Part shown: piece by piece, positions 53,291 through 64,000 of the stretch
How positions within the stretch are numbered: position 1 is the stretch's first letter
How the letters are laid out: every line of letters starts with the position of its first letter
Assembly (NCBI GenBank): GCA_949318235.1
Contig: OX439133.1
Span: 22,906,101 to 22,970,100 of the forward strand
Length of the DNA stretch: 64,000 nucleotides
Source of the DNA: Ecdyonurus torrentis
Lineage: Eukaryota > Arthropoda > Insecta > Ephemeroptera > Heptageniidae
Direction: 5' to 3'
Notes under the pieces: model-generated
Databases searched by the model: none
What the model saw: the letters and a program-made list of their open reading frames with translations, nothing else
What the model was told of the DNA's origin: nothing
Program-made: the position numbers and the translations under genes

Positions 53291-54675
53291 TGAAACATTT
53301 AGTTCTACCTTATATAAACTTGAATCAAAAAAAAAAAATCTTAATATTTTATAATACACAATTAGTGGCAAATGAAAACTCCCTTTTTTTTGTCATTTCA
53401 AGAAAAAACAATATTAAAAAAAAAAAAAAAAAAAAGTGCGGATTACATCAAAAGTTTGGAAACATTTAGTGCTACCTTATATAAAGTTGATTCAAAAATA
53501 AAAACTTTATTTTCTATATTACACAATTAGTGCTAATGGAAAAACTCTTATTTCTGCACATTCAAATAAAAAAAAAAAAAAAAATAAAAAAAAATCTGTA
53601 CATCGTAACAATACCCTCAGGAAACATTTAGTGCTACTTTACATAAACTTGATTCAAAATTAAAATCTTTTTATTTCATAATAAACAATTAGTGCCAAAG
53701 GAAAACTCCCTTTTGTTTTTGTCATTTCAAGACAAAAAAAATGTTTAAAAAAAAGAAAAGAAAAACAAATGCGGATTGAATAAAAAGTTTGGAAACATTT
53801 AGTGCAACTTATATAAAGTTGATTCAAAAATAAAAACTTTATATTTTATATTACACAATTAGTGCTAATGGAAAAACTGTTATTTCTGCACTTCAAAAAA
53901 AATAATAAAAACAAAAATCAGTGCATCGTTACTAAACTCAGGAAACATTTAGTGCTAGCTTATATAAACTTGATTCAAAAATAAAAACTTTATATTTTAT
54001 ATTACACAATTAGTGCCAAAGGAAAAACTTTTTGTTTTGTCACTTAAAGGCGTAGAACACCTTGAACAAAAAAGTTGCGTAATATCCCAACAAACCTGAA
54101 AATCAAAGTTGATTTGGCCGGAGTCATTGATTTCTAATTTATTTTCCATTCACAAAATGCTGCTGCCGGTCACTGACGTCACAGCTCGCCTGGTCCACGC
54201 GCGCGTAAACCGTAGAGCTGTGACGTCAGTGACCGGCAGCGGCATTTTGTGAATGGAAAATAAATTAGAAATCAATGACTCCGGCTAAATCAACGTTGAC
54301 TTTCAGGTTTGTTAGGATATTACACAACTTTTTTGTTCAAGGTGTTCTACGCCTTTAAGGAAAAAAAAAAAAAAAAAAAAGTAGGGATTATAACAAAACT
54401 CAGGAAACATTTAGTGCTACCTTATATAAACTTGATTCAAAAATAAAAACTTTATATTTTATATTACACAATTAGTGCCAAAGAAAAACTCCGTTTTTTT
54501 TGTCATTTCAAGAAAAAAAATTAAAAAAAAAAAAGAAAAGAAAAACAAGTGTAGATTAAATAAAAAGTTTGGAAACATTTAGTGCTACCATATAAAAAGT
54601 TGATTAGAAAATAAAAACTTTATATTATATATTACACAATTAGTGCCAAAGGAAAAACTTTTTTTTTGTCATTTC

Positions 54676-54713
<38 letters not shown>

Positions 54714-57144
54714 GGGATTATAACGAAACTCAGGAAACATTTAGTGCTACCTTATATAAACTTAATTCAAAAATAAAAACTTTATATTTTATATTACACA
54801 ATTAGTGCCAAAGAAAAACTCCTTTTTTTTTTGTCATTTCAAGTAAAAAAAAAAAAAAAAAGTAGGGATTATAACGAAATTCAGGAAACATTTAGTGCTA
54901 CCTTATATAAACTTGATTCAAAAATAATAACTTTATATTTTATATTACACAATTAGTGCTAATGGAAAAACTCTTATTTCTGCACATTCAAATTAAAAAA
55001 AAAAATGTGCATCGTTACTAAACTCAGGAAACATTTAGTGCTACTTTACATAAACTTGATTCAAAAGTAAAATATTTTTATTTCATAAAAAACAATTAGT
55101 GCCAAAGGAAAACTCCCTTTTGTTTTTGTCATTTCAAGACAAAAAAAATGTTTAAAAAAAAGAAAAGAAAAACAAATGCGGATTGAATAAAAAGTTTGGA
55201 AACATTTAGTGCAACTTATATAAAGTTGATTCAAAAATAATAACTTTATATTTTATATTACACAATTAGTGCTAATGGAAAAACTCTTATTTCTGCACAT
55301 TCAAATAAAAAAAAAATATGTTAATCGTTACTAAACTCAGGAAACATTTAGTGCTACTTTACATAAACTTGATTCAAAAGTAAAATATTTTTATTTCATA
55401 AAAAACAATTAGTGCCAAAGGAAAACTCCCTTTTGTTTTTGTCATTTCAAGACAAAAAAAATGTTTAAAAAAAAGAAAAGAAAAACAAATGCGGATTGAA
55501 TAAAAAGTTTGGAAACATTTAGTGCAACTTATATAAAGTTGATTCAAAAATAAAAACTTTATATTTTATATTACACAATTAGTGCTAATGGAAAAACGGT
55601 TATTTCTGCACCTCAAAAAAAATAATAAAAACAAAAATCAGTGCATCGTTACTAAACTCAGGAAACATTTAGTGCTAGCTTATATAAACTTGATTCAAAA
55701 ATAAAAACTTTATATTTTATATTACACAATTAGTGCCAAAGAAAAACTCCTTTTTTTTTGTCATTTCAAGTAAAAAAAAAAAAAAAAAAGTAGGGATTAT
55801 AACGAAATTCAGGAAACATTTAGTGCTACCTTATATAAACTTGATTCAAAAATAATAACTTTATATTTTATATTACACAATTAGTGCTAATGGAAAAACT
55901 CTTATTTCTGCACATTCAAATAAAAAAAAAATATGTGCATCGTTACTAAACTCAGGAAACATTTAGTGCTACTTTACATAAACTTGATTCAAAAGTAAAA
56001 TATTTTTATTTCATAAAAAACAATTAGTGCCAAAGGAAAACTCCCTTTTGTTTTTGTCATTTCAAGACAAAAAAAATGTTTAAAAAAAAGAAAAGAAAAA
56101 CAAATGCGGATTGAATAAAAAGTTTGGAAACATTTAGTGCAACTTATATAAAGTTGATTCAAAAATAAAAACTTTATATTTTATATTACACAATTAGTGC
56201 TAATGGAAAAACGGTTATTTCTGCACTTCAAAAAAAATAATAAAAACAAAAATCAGTGCATCGTTACTAAACTCAGGAAACATTTAGTGCTAGCTTATAT
56301 AAACTTGATTCAAAAATAAAAACTTTATATTTTATATTACACAATTAGTGCCAAAGGAAAAACTTTTTGTTTTGTCACTTAAGGAAAAAAAAAAGAAAAA
56401 AAAAGTAGGGATTATAACAAAACTCAGGAAACATTTAGTGCTACCTTATATAAACTTGATTCAAAAATAAAAACTTTATATTTTATATTACACAATTAGT
56501 ACCAAAGAAAAACTCCCTTTTTTTTTGTCATTTCAAGAAAAAAAATTAAAAAAAAAAAAAAGAAAAGAAAAACAAGTGTAGATTAAATAAAAAGTTTGGA
56601 AACATTTAGTGCTACCATATAAAAAGTTGATTAGAAAATAAAAACTTTATATTATATATTACACAATTAGTGCCAAAGGAAAAACTTTTTTTTGTCATTT
56701 CAAGTAAAAAAAAAAAAAAAAAAAAAAAAAAGTAGGGATTATAACGAAACTCAGGAAACATTTAGTGCTACCTTATATAAACTTAATTCAAAAATAAAAA
56801 CTTTATATTTTATATTACACAATTAGTGCCAAAGAAAAACTCCTTTTTTTTTTGTCATTTCAAGTAAAAAAAAAGAAAAAAAAAGTAGGGATTATAACGA
56901 AACTCAGGAAACATTTAGTGCTACCTTATATAAACTTGATTCAAAAATAAAAACTTTATATTTTATATTACACAATTAGTGCTAATGGAAAACTTATTTC
57001 TGCACAAAAAAAAAATCAGTGCATCGTTACTAAACTCAGGAAACATTTAGTGCCAGGTTATATAAACTTGATTCAAAAATAAAAACTTTATATTTTATAT
57101 TACACAATTAGTGCCAAAGGAAAAACTTTATTTTTTGTCACTTC

Positions 57145-57180
<36 letters not shown>

Positions 57181-57570
57181 GGGATTATAACGAAACTCAG
57201 GAAACATTTAGTGCTACCTTATATAAACTTGATTCAAAAATAAAAACTTTATATTTTATATTACACAATTTGTGCTAATGGAAAAACTCTTCTTTCTATA
57301 CTTCAAATAAAAAAAAATAAATCTCTGCATCGTAACTAAACTCAATAAACATTTAGTGCTACCTTATATAAACTTGATTCAAAAATAAAAACTTTATATT
57401 TTATATTACACAATTAGTGCCAAAGGAAAAACTTTTTTTTTGTCACTTCAAGTAAAAAAAAAAAAAAAAAAAGTAGGGATTTTAACAAAACTCAGGAAAC
57501 ATTTAGTGCTACCTTATATAAACTTGATTCAAAAATAAAAACTTTATATTTTATATTACACAATTAGTGG
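53291..57570 (+). repeat. left tandem array, about 26 monomers of 140-170 bp
   Basis: Each monomer has AAACATTTAGTGCTACC, TTATATAAACTTGATTC, an A-rich stretch, ACACAATTAGTGCC, a T-run, GTCATTTCAAG and a long A-run. Length varies mainly with the A/T runs. Blocks of two to three monomers are repeated as higher-order units: 53616-53960 resembles 55346-55680 and 55957-56290, and the stretch before 54044 matches that before 56379. No open frame. Confidence 0.9.
54044..54358. mobile_element. TTAA palindromic MITE, copy 3, inserted in a tandem monomer
   Basis: TTAA at 54044-54047 and 54355-54358 brackets a near-palindrome with AAGGCGTAGAACACCTTGAA at the left and its complement at the right, plus two TGACGTCA octamers in the centre. 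The related monomer at 56360-56400 reads GTTTTGTCACTTAAGGAAA with a single TTAA (56379-56382), so it is the empty site. This proves insertion into TTAA with duplication of those four bases, after the monomers had duplicated. Confidence 0.93.
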
Positions 57571-57668
57571 CACTAATTGTATCCTTCGGGCACTAATTAG
57601 CACTAATTGAGCACTAAATCGTCAGCAAGTTTCGTTGCGTTCGGATATTTTGTCGGTGCCAACTTGAA

Positions 57669-58320
57669 TCACATTGTTTTATTACATTGACTTATTATTG
57701 AATCAAAATATTACTGTCTTTCTTACAAAAATACTACACCAAGTTAGATTAAATGTTTTTTAGAATTATTAAATTAAATTAAATGATTAAATCAAAATAT
57801 AGCAAAATTTTCTGGATGTAAGAATCCCTATAAAATTTTACTACATTATTTACAAATTACCACTGATTTGGAATAACAAATGACAAGTAACACATTTACA
57901 AATAAAAATTATTATTTATTATTTTTTTTTTTTCAGTATAAATAACACCTACTTATTTGTACGTAAGATTAAAAAAATATAATAAAAATATATAAATATT
58001 CTAGATTTGCATTGTTTTTCCCAAGTCAGCAAATTTCATTAAGAGTGGCAAAGACACGATTTAAAAGCTCGTTGAAACAAGGAAGATTTAGTTCTGATCT
58101 AATAAGTGCCAAAATATTTATATTTTTATCGGTGCAATAATCAATTTAGAGCCATATAATAAGTGACCGAATTTTGTAAAAATTTGGAACACAGTAAGTA
58201 TTGTACAAATTATTGTTTTCATTTATTAATCAAGTTTATAAAAGTTACGACTAAAAGATTCCTGAGTTTTATTATAATCCACAGTTTTTTTTTTTTTTTT
58301 TTTCATATTTATTTTTACTT
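57669..58320. other. central spacer of the giant foldback
   Basis: About 650 bp of A/T-rich single-copy sequence between the two inverted arrays, with no open frame and no recognisable motif. Confidence 0.6.
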
Positions 58321-59397
58321 GAAATGGCAAGAAATAAAAGTTTTTCCTTTGGCACTAATTGTGTAATATGAAATATAAAGGTTTTTATTTTGAATCAACT
58401 TTATATAAGCTAGCACTAAATGTTTCCAAATGTTTCCTGAGTTTTGTTATAATCCCTACTTTTTTTCTTTTTTTTTTTTTACTTGAAATGACAAAAAAAA
58501 AAAAAGGTTTTCCTTTGGCACTAATTGTGTAACATTAAATATAAAGATTTTATTTTTGAATCAAGTTTATGTAAGCTAGCACTAGTGTTTCCTGAATTTT
58601 GTTATAATCCCTACTTTTTTTTTTTTTTTAACTTATAAAGACAAAAAAAATGGAGTTTTTCTTAGGCACTAATTGTGTAACATATAATATAAAGTTTTTA
58701 TTTTTGAATCAAGTTGATATAAGGTAGCACTAAATATTTCCTGAGTTTTGATTTGCATCAATATATATTTTTTTTAATTCATCATTATTTTTATTATGTA
58801 TGAAGTGACAAAAAATAAAAGTTTTTCCTTTGGCACTAATTGTATATTATCAAATGTAAAGATTTTATTTTTGAATCAAGTTTATGTAAAGTAGCACTAA
58901 ATGTTTCCTGAGTTTTGTTACGATGCAGAGATTTTTTTTTTATTTCATTTTTATTTGCAGTGCAGAAATAAGGGTTTTTCCATTAGCACTTATTGTGTAA
59001 AATAAAATATAAAGTTTTTATTTTTGAATCAACTTTATATATGGTAGCACTAAATGTTTCCAAACTTTTTATTTCATCCACACTTGTTTTTCTTTTCTTT
59101 TTTAATTTTTTAATTTTTTTTTCTTGCAATGACAAGAAAAGGGAGTTTTTCTTTGGCACTAATTGTGTAATATAAAATATTAAGTTTTTATTTTTGAATC
59201 AAGTTTATATAAGGTAGCACTAAATGTTTCCTGAGTTTCGTTATAATCCCTACTTTTTTTTTTTTTTTACTTGAAATGACAAAAAAAAGGAGTTTTTCTT
59301 TGGCACTAATTGTGTAATATAAAATATAAAGTTTTTATTTTTGAAACAAGTTTATATAAGGTAGCACTAAATGTTTCCTGAGTTTCGTTATAATCCC

Positions 59398-59433
<36 letters not shown>

Positions 59434-61900
59434 GAAGTGACAAAAAAAAAGTTTTTCCTTTGGCACTAATTGTGTAATATAAAATATAAAGTTTTTATTT
59501 TTGAATCAAGTTTATATAAGGTAGCACTAAATGTTTCCTGAGTTTCGTTATAATCCCTACATTTTTTTTTTTTATTTGAAATGACAAAAAAAAGGGAGTT
59601 TTTCTTTGGCACTAATTGTATATTATAAAATATAAAGTTTTTATTTTTGAATCAAGTTTATATAAGGTAGCACTAAATGTTTCCTGAGTTTAGTTACGAT
59701 GCAGAGATTTATTTTTTTTTTATTTGAAGTATAGAAATAAGAGTTTTTCTTTGGCACTAATTGTGTAATATAAAATATAAAGTTTTTATTTTTGAATCAA
59801 GTTTATATAAGGTAACACTAAATGTTTCCTGAGTTTTGTTATAATCCCTACTTTTTTTTTTTTTTTTTTACTTGAAATGACAAAAAAAAAGTTTTTCCAT
59901 TGGCACTAATTGTGTAATATATATAATATAAAGTTTTTATTTTTGAATCAAGTTTATATAAGGTAGCACTAAATATTTCCTGAGTTTTGATTTAATTCAA
60001 TATATATATTTTTTTTTTATTCATCAATATTTTTATAATGTATGAAGTGACAAAAAATCAAAGTTTTTCCTTTGGCACTAATTGTATATTATCAAATTTA
60101 AATATTATATTATTGAATCAAGTTTATATAAGGTAGCACTAAATGTTTCTGAGTTTTGTTATAATCCCTACTTTTTTTTTTTTTTTTTTTTACTTGAAAT
60201 GACAAAAAAAAAGTTTTTCCTTTGGCACTAATTGTGTAATATATAATATAAAGTTTTTATTTTTGAATCAACTTTATATATGGTAGCACTAAATGTTTCC
60301 AAACTTTTTATTTAATCCACACTTGTTTTTCTTTTCTTTTTTTTTAAATTTTTTTTCTTGAAATGACAAGAAAAAGGGAGTTTTTCTTTGGCACTAATTG
60401 TGTAATATAAAATATAAAGTTTTTATTTTTGAATCAAGTTTATATAAGGTAGCACTAAATGTTTCCTGAGTTTATTTACGATGCAGATATATATTTTTTT
60501 TATTTGAAGTATAGAAAAAAGAGTTCTTCCATTAGCATTAATTGTGTAATATAAAATATAAAGTTTTAATTTTTGAATCAAGTTTATATAAGGTAGCACT
60601 AAATGTTTCCTGAGTTTTGTTATAATCCCTACTTTTTTTTTTTTTTTTTTTTACTTGAAATGACAAAAAAAAAGTTTTTCCATTGGCACTAATTGTGTAA
60701 TATATATAATATAAAGTTTTTATTTTTGAATCAAGTTTATATAAGGTAGCACTAAATATTTCCTGAGTTTTGATTTAATTTAATATATATATATTTTTTT
60801 TATTCATCAATATTTTTATAATGTATGAAGTGACAAAAAATCAAAGTTTTTCCTTTGGCACTAATTGTATATTATCAAATTTAAATATTATATTATTGAA
60901 TCAAGTTTATATAAGGTAGCACTAAATGTTTCTGAGTTTTGTTATAATCCCTACTTTTTTTTTTTTTTTTTACTTGAAATGACAAAAAAAAAGTTTTTCC
61001 TTTGGCACTAATTGTGTAATATAAAATATAAAGTTTTTATTTTTGAATCAAGTTTATATAAGCTAGCACTAAATGTTTCCTGAGTTTAGTAACGATGCAC
61101 TGATTTTTGTATTTATTTATTTTTATTTTAATTGCAGAAATAACAGTTTTTCCATTAGCACTAATTGTGTAATATAAAATATAAAGTTTTTATTTTTGAA
61201 TCAACTTTATATAAGTTGCACTAAATGTTTCCAAACTTTTTATTCAAAACGCATTTGTTTTTCTTTTCTTTTTTTTAACCTTTTTTTTTTCTGAAATGAC
61301 AAAAACAAATGGGAGTTTTCCTTCGGCACTAATTATTTATTATGAAATAAAAAGATTTTACTTTTGAATCAAGTTTATGTTAAGTAGCACTAAATGTTTC
61401 CTGAGTTTTGTTACGATGCACAGTTTTTTTTTTTTTTTAATTTGAATGTGCAGAAATAAGAGTTTTTCCATTAGCACTAATTGTGTAATATAGAAAATAA
61501 AGTTTTTATTTTTGAATCAACTTTATATAAGGTAGCACTAAATGTTTCCAAACTTTTGATATAACCCGCACTTGTTTTTTTTTTTTTTTTTTTTTTTTTA
61601 ATATTGTTTTTTCTTGAAATGACAAAAAAAAGGGAGTTTTCATTTGCCACTAATTGTGTAATATAAAATATTAAGTTTTTTTTTTTTTTTTTTTATTCAA
61701 GTTTATATAAGGTAGCACTAAATGTTTCCTGATTTTTGATTAAATTCAATTTTTTTTTTTTTTTATTCATTTTTTTTTACATGAAGTGACAAAAAATAAA
61801 AGTTTTTTCTTTGGCAATAATTGTATACTATAAAATATAAAGATTATATTTTGGATCAAGTTTATATAAGGTAGAACTAAATGTTTCATGAGTTTAGTAA
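58320..61900 (-). repeat. right tandem array, about 23 monomers, inverted relative to the left array
   Basis: Monomers read GGCACTAATTGTGTAATA, GAATCAAGTTTATATAAGG, TAGCACTAAATGTTTCCTGAG, then a T-run. This is the reverse complement of the left array. The monomer order near the outer end mirrors that of the left array. Open frames across it are artefacts. Confidence 0.9.
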
Positions 61901-64000
61901 CGTTGCAAAGTTTTTTTTTTTTTTTTTTTTTTTTAATAAAATTATAATGTTGTTTTTTTAACACTAGTTAATTATTTTTTCCTAATTGTTGTGCAATTTT
62001 TATGGATTATCTTATATTGACTAGAATTATTGTTTTTAAGGTAAATTATTTTTTAAAGTAATTATTTGTAATATAAAATTGTATATTTTTAACTTATCCA
62101 CATGTTGCCCCATTTGACTGTTTTTACTTTTTATTTATTTTGAAAGTTTCATTTTTAACAATTTAAACAAATATATCATTGGTTAGCACTAATTGAGCAC
62201 TAAATGATGGTCCAGTGTGAATTTGTGTTTTTACAGTATTTCGAATTGTCGGTGCTGAGATGAAATCAAGTTGGCACCAACAAATTTTTTTTTAAGTCTA
62301 GTAATTTTTGGCTATGGATTTTCTTTTCGTGCTTATCATTTTTGGGCAGCACTAATTGAGCACTAAATGCTGGTATTAGTGCATTTCAAGTTTTTAATTT
62401 TTTTTTGCTATGTTGGTGCCAACCTGACATCAAGTTGGCACCGACATGGTTTTTTCACTATAACTTTTTTAATTCATCAGCACTAATTGTATCCTTCGGG
62501 CACTAATTAGCACTAATTGAGCACTAAATCGTCAGCAAGTTTCGTTGCGTTCGGAGATTTTGTCGGTGCCAACTTGAATCACATGAAAAAGTATCAAAAT
62601 AAAGAGCAAAAATTAAATTTGCTAATAAATATTTCCTGTATTATTTAATTAAATCTTTTTCTTGTATAACCTCTTCAGTCCCCGTATATTTTAACCACAT
62701 TTTTGTGTGGCTCTCAGAATGAAAAAAAAATGGCTTTCTTTTGTTAAAAAGATTTTTTAACATTTGCAGACCCCCTCATCACTGTAGATGGCTATAAAAA
62801 AGCTTTAAAAATCGCACACTTGCCTTATATTAAAATATATATATAATTTTTTTTTTCATAGTTATTTAAAAGGAAACGTATAAAATCTCTGAACTTTTGC
62901 TTGCAAAAATTAAATTTTTACTCTAATAATAATTGTTGTAATTATTCTGAATTTTTATGTTACACATTTTACTATATTTTCAGTTTAAAATATTTTTGTT
63001 TTGCTATAAAATAGAAAAACAATCTTGTTTGATAATTTAAAATAAATAAACTTGCCATTAATTAATGCTTGGTATATTTTTTTCTTCTACAAAATTTTCA
63101 TTCAGTTCAATTATTATTATTATAATTTTTTTAATGTTTATTTTAATTAAAAAATGACTTTAACTCTTGAAGAAATAACTCTTTACTATTTTATACTCAT
63201 TTTATTTATGAGTATGAGTAATTTAAAAAAAAAATTAAACCTTTTATATAGAACTAAATTTTGGTGACATACGTAGAACATTTTTTTAATTTTATTTTAA
63301 AGGTAATGGCTGAATTGACAAGAATCCACTTCTGCACGAAAAACTTTTTCTTCTTCTTTTTTTTTTCTTTTCTTTACTAACTTTGTTATCTTTGCAGCAA
63401 AAATTCTCGATTTAGTGGTAGAAATTATAGCTCTAATTAAGCACTAATTTTTAACAATGTTTCGTTTATTAGGATGAAAAGGCCATGCTGTAGTGAATTA
63501 CATGTAAAAATGTTTAGTTTTAAAAATCTAAAAGTTTCGAAATAATCCAGAACATATAATACAAAAAATATATTGTAGACTGTTTCTATGTATGGTAGTT
63601 AATCACAATAATCATTAAACCATTTTGATCGATTTGATGAAAGAACGACAATAAACTGTAGACAAAATGAAGCATCAATAATAAGTATGGAAGCTTTTCT
63701 TTTTCTTTCTTTTCCTTCTTCTAGTTCTTCTGTTTTTTTTTTTTTTTTTTTTTTTTCATTGATTTATTTTAAAATTATTAAAGTATTTGTAAGGTTCTAC
63801 TTAGCCGATGCCACTGAATTTTTACCTGCAGTTAGTATTGTTTAAATACTAAATCTGGAGCGAGTTTTATTTGTGTCGGCCACATAGAAACATTAAAATT
63901 AATAATAGTATATTTTGTGTCGGCTAACTTGAGGCTTCCACAGCTGACACAATTGTGTATGATTAATTTCTAGTTTTTTACTGAGGTGAAATAACTGAAA
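61901..64000 (-). repeat. right arm of the giant foldback (incomplete at window edge)
   Basis: Mirrors 53290 back to 50623, minus the 566-bp palindrome. It includes the terminal-type module at 62475-62578 and the first part of the inverted 181-bp satellite (63790 onward). Confidence 0.85.

Larger units (their letters stand above)
52604..57668. mobile_element. 5-kb unit bounded by inverted GTTGGCACCGACA modules
   Basis: A module of about 95 bp, beginning TTCAAGTTGGCACCGACA and including CGAACGCAACGAAACTTGC and GCCCGAAGGATACAATTAG, stands at 52604-52700. It is found inverted at 57575-57668 and again at 62475-62578. The first two copies therefore bracket the left tandem array as terminal inverted repeats, and the third closes the right array. 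Between 52700 and 53000 the GTTGGCACC motif recurs three more times with TTTAGTGCTCAATTAGTGCT. It may be a separate non-autonomous transposon that later became half of the giant inverted structure. Confidence 0.6.
49600..64000. mobile_element. giant foldback structure (at least 14 kb), runs off the right edge
   Basis: Modules of the left half recur in reverse order and orientation in the right half. Position 50623 pairs with 64000, 50930 with about 63690, 52031 with about 62590, 52604 with about 62578, and 53290 with about 61890. The outer unique segment is 1408 bp on the left and about 1420 bp on the right, so the arms are close copies. Tandem arrays (26 and 23 monomers) follow towards the centre, with a spacer near 57670-58320. 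Long inverted repeats built of tandem repeats are the signature of Foldback/Galileo-type elements known in flies and other eukaryotes; assignment to that class is inference. No transposase frame is visible. The left boundary is approximate. Confidence 0.75.

Noticed and set aside
53291..61900. CRISPR-like regular repeats
   Set aside because: The genome is animal, the units are contiguous monomers without unique spacers, and there are no cas genes.

Overview
This window is AT-rich, repeat-dense nuclear DNA from an invertebrate animal. It has almost no open coding space, many (CT)n, (TA)n and (CA)n microsatellites, long A/T tracts, GT-AG introns more than 10 kb long and many transposable elements. 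I recognise one host gene, on the minus strand. It is a nicotinic acetylcholine receptor (Cys-loop ligand-gated channel) subunit, seen as three extracellular-domain exons at 41822-41973, 30038-30192 and 12788-12971. Their splice phases fit end to end, and the introns between them are 11.6 kb and 17.1 kb. The signal-peptide exon and the loop C/transmembrane exons are not convincingly present. The exact phylum cannot be fixed from the sequence; the protein resembles arthropod and lophotrochozoan subunits.

Layout. 1-5 kb: a short TTAA-flanked element with a tRNA-like segment, then a decayed two-exon gene on the minus strand for a large transposase-like protein of unnamed family, broken by one in-frame stop. 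5-11.6 kb: short inverted-repeat elements, dispersed repeats, a hAT-like element and a LINE 3' end. 12.8 kb: receptor exon. 13.5-14.4 kb: a GC-richer island with consecutive perfect hairpins and a TATA box. 14.7-16.8 kb: an inverted-repeat element. 20.9-21.1 kb: long (TA)n. 21.6-26.3 kb: a 4.7 kb hAT-type element with a perfect 8-bp target duplication and nested repeats. 26.7-28.6 kb: a 2 kb near-palindrome. 30.0 kb: receptor exon. 32.8-34.3 kb: an inverted-repeat element. 34.5-35.2 kb: a 39-bp minisatellite. 41.8 kb: receptor exon, with a 74-bp minisatellite on its acceptor side whose monomer is a copy of the splice acceptor plus the start of the exon. 46.2-48.7 kb: a 2.5 kb foldback element.

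From about 49.6 kb to the right edge lies one very large foldback structure. Its left arm is a 181-bp satellite, a unique segment, then an array of roughly 150-170 bp monomers. A spacer of about 0.65 kb follows, then the same modules in reverse order and orientation, running off the window edge. A separate 566-bp palindrome sits only in the left arm. A TTAA element sits only in one monomer, and a closely related monomer provides the empty site. The main theme is a genome rich in foldback elements (long inverted repeats, some built from tandem repeats), several of them within introns of a receptor gene.
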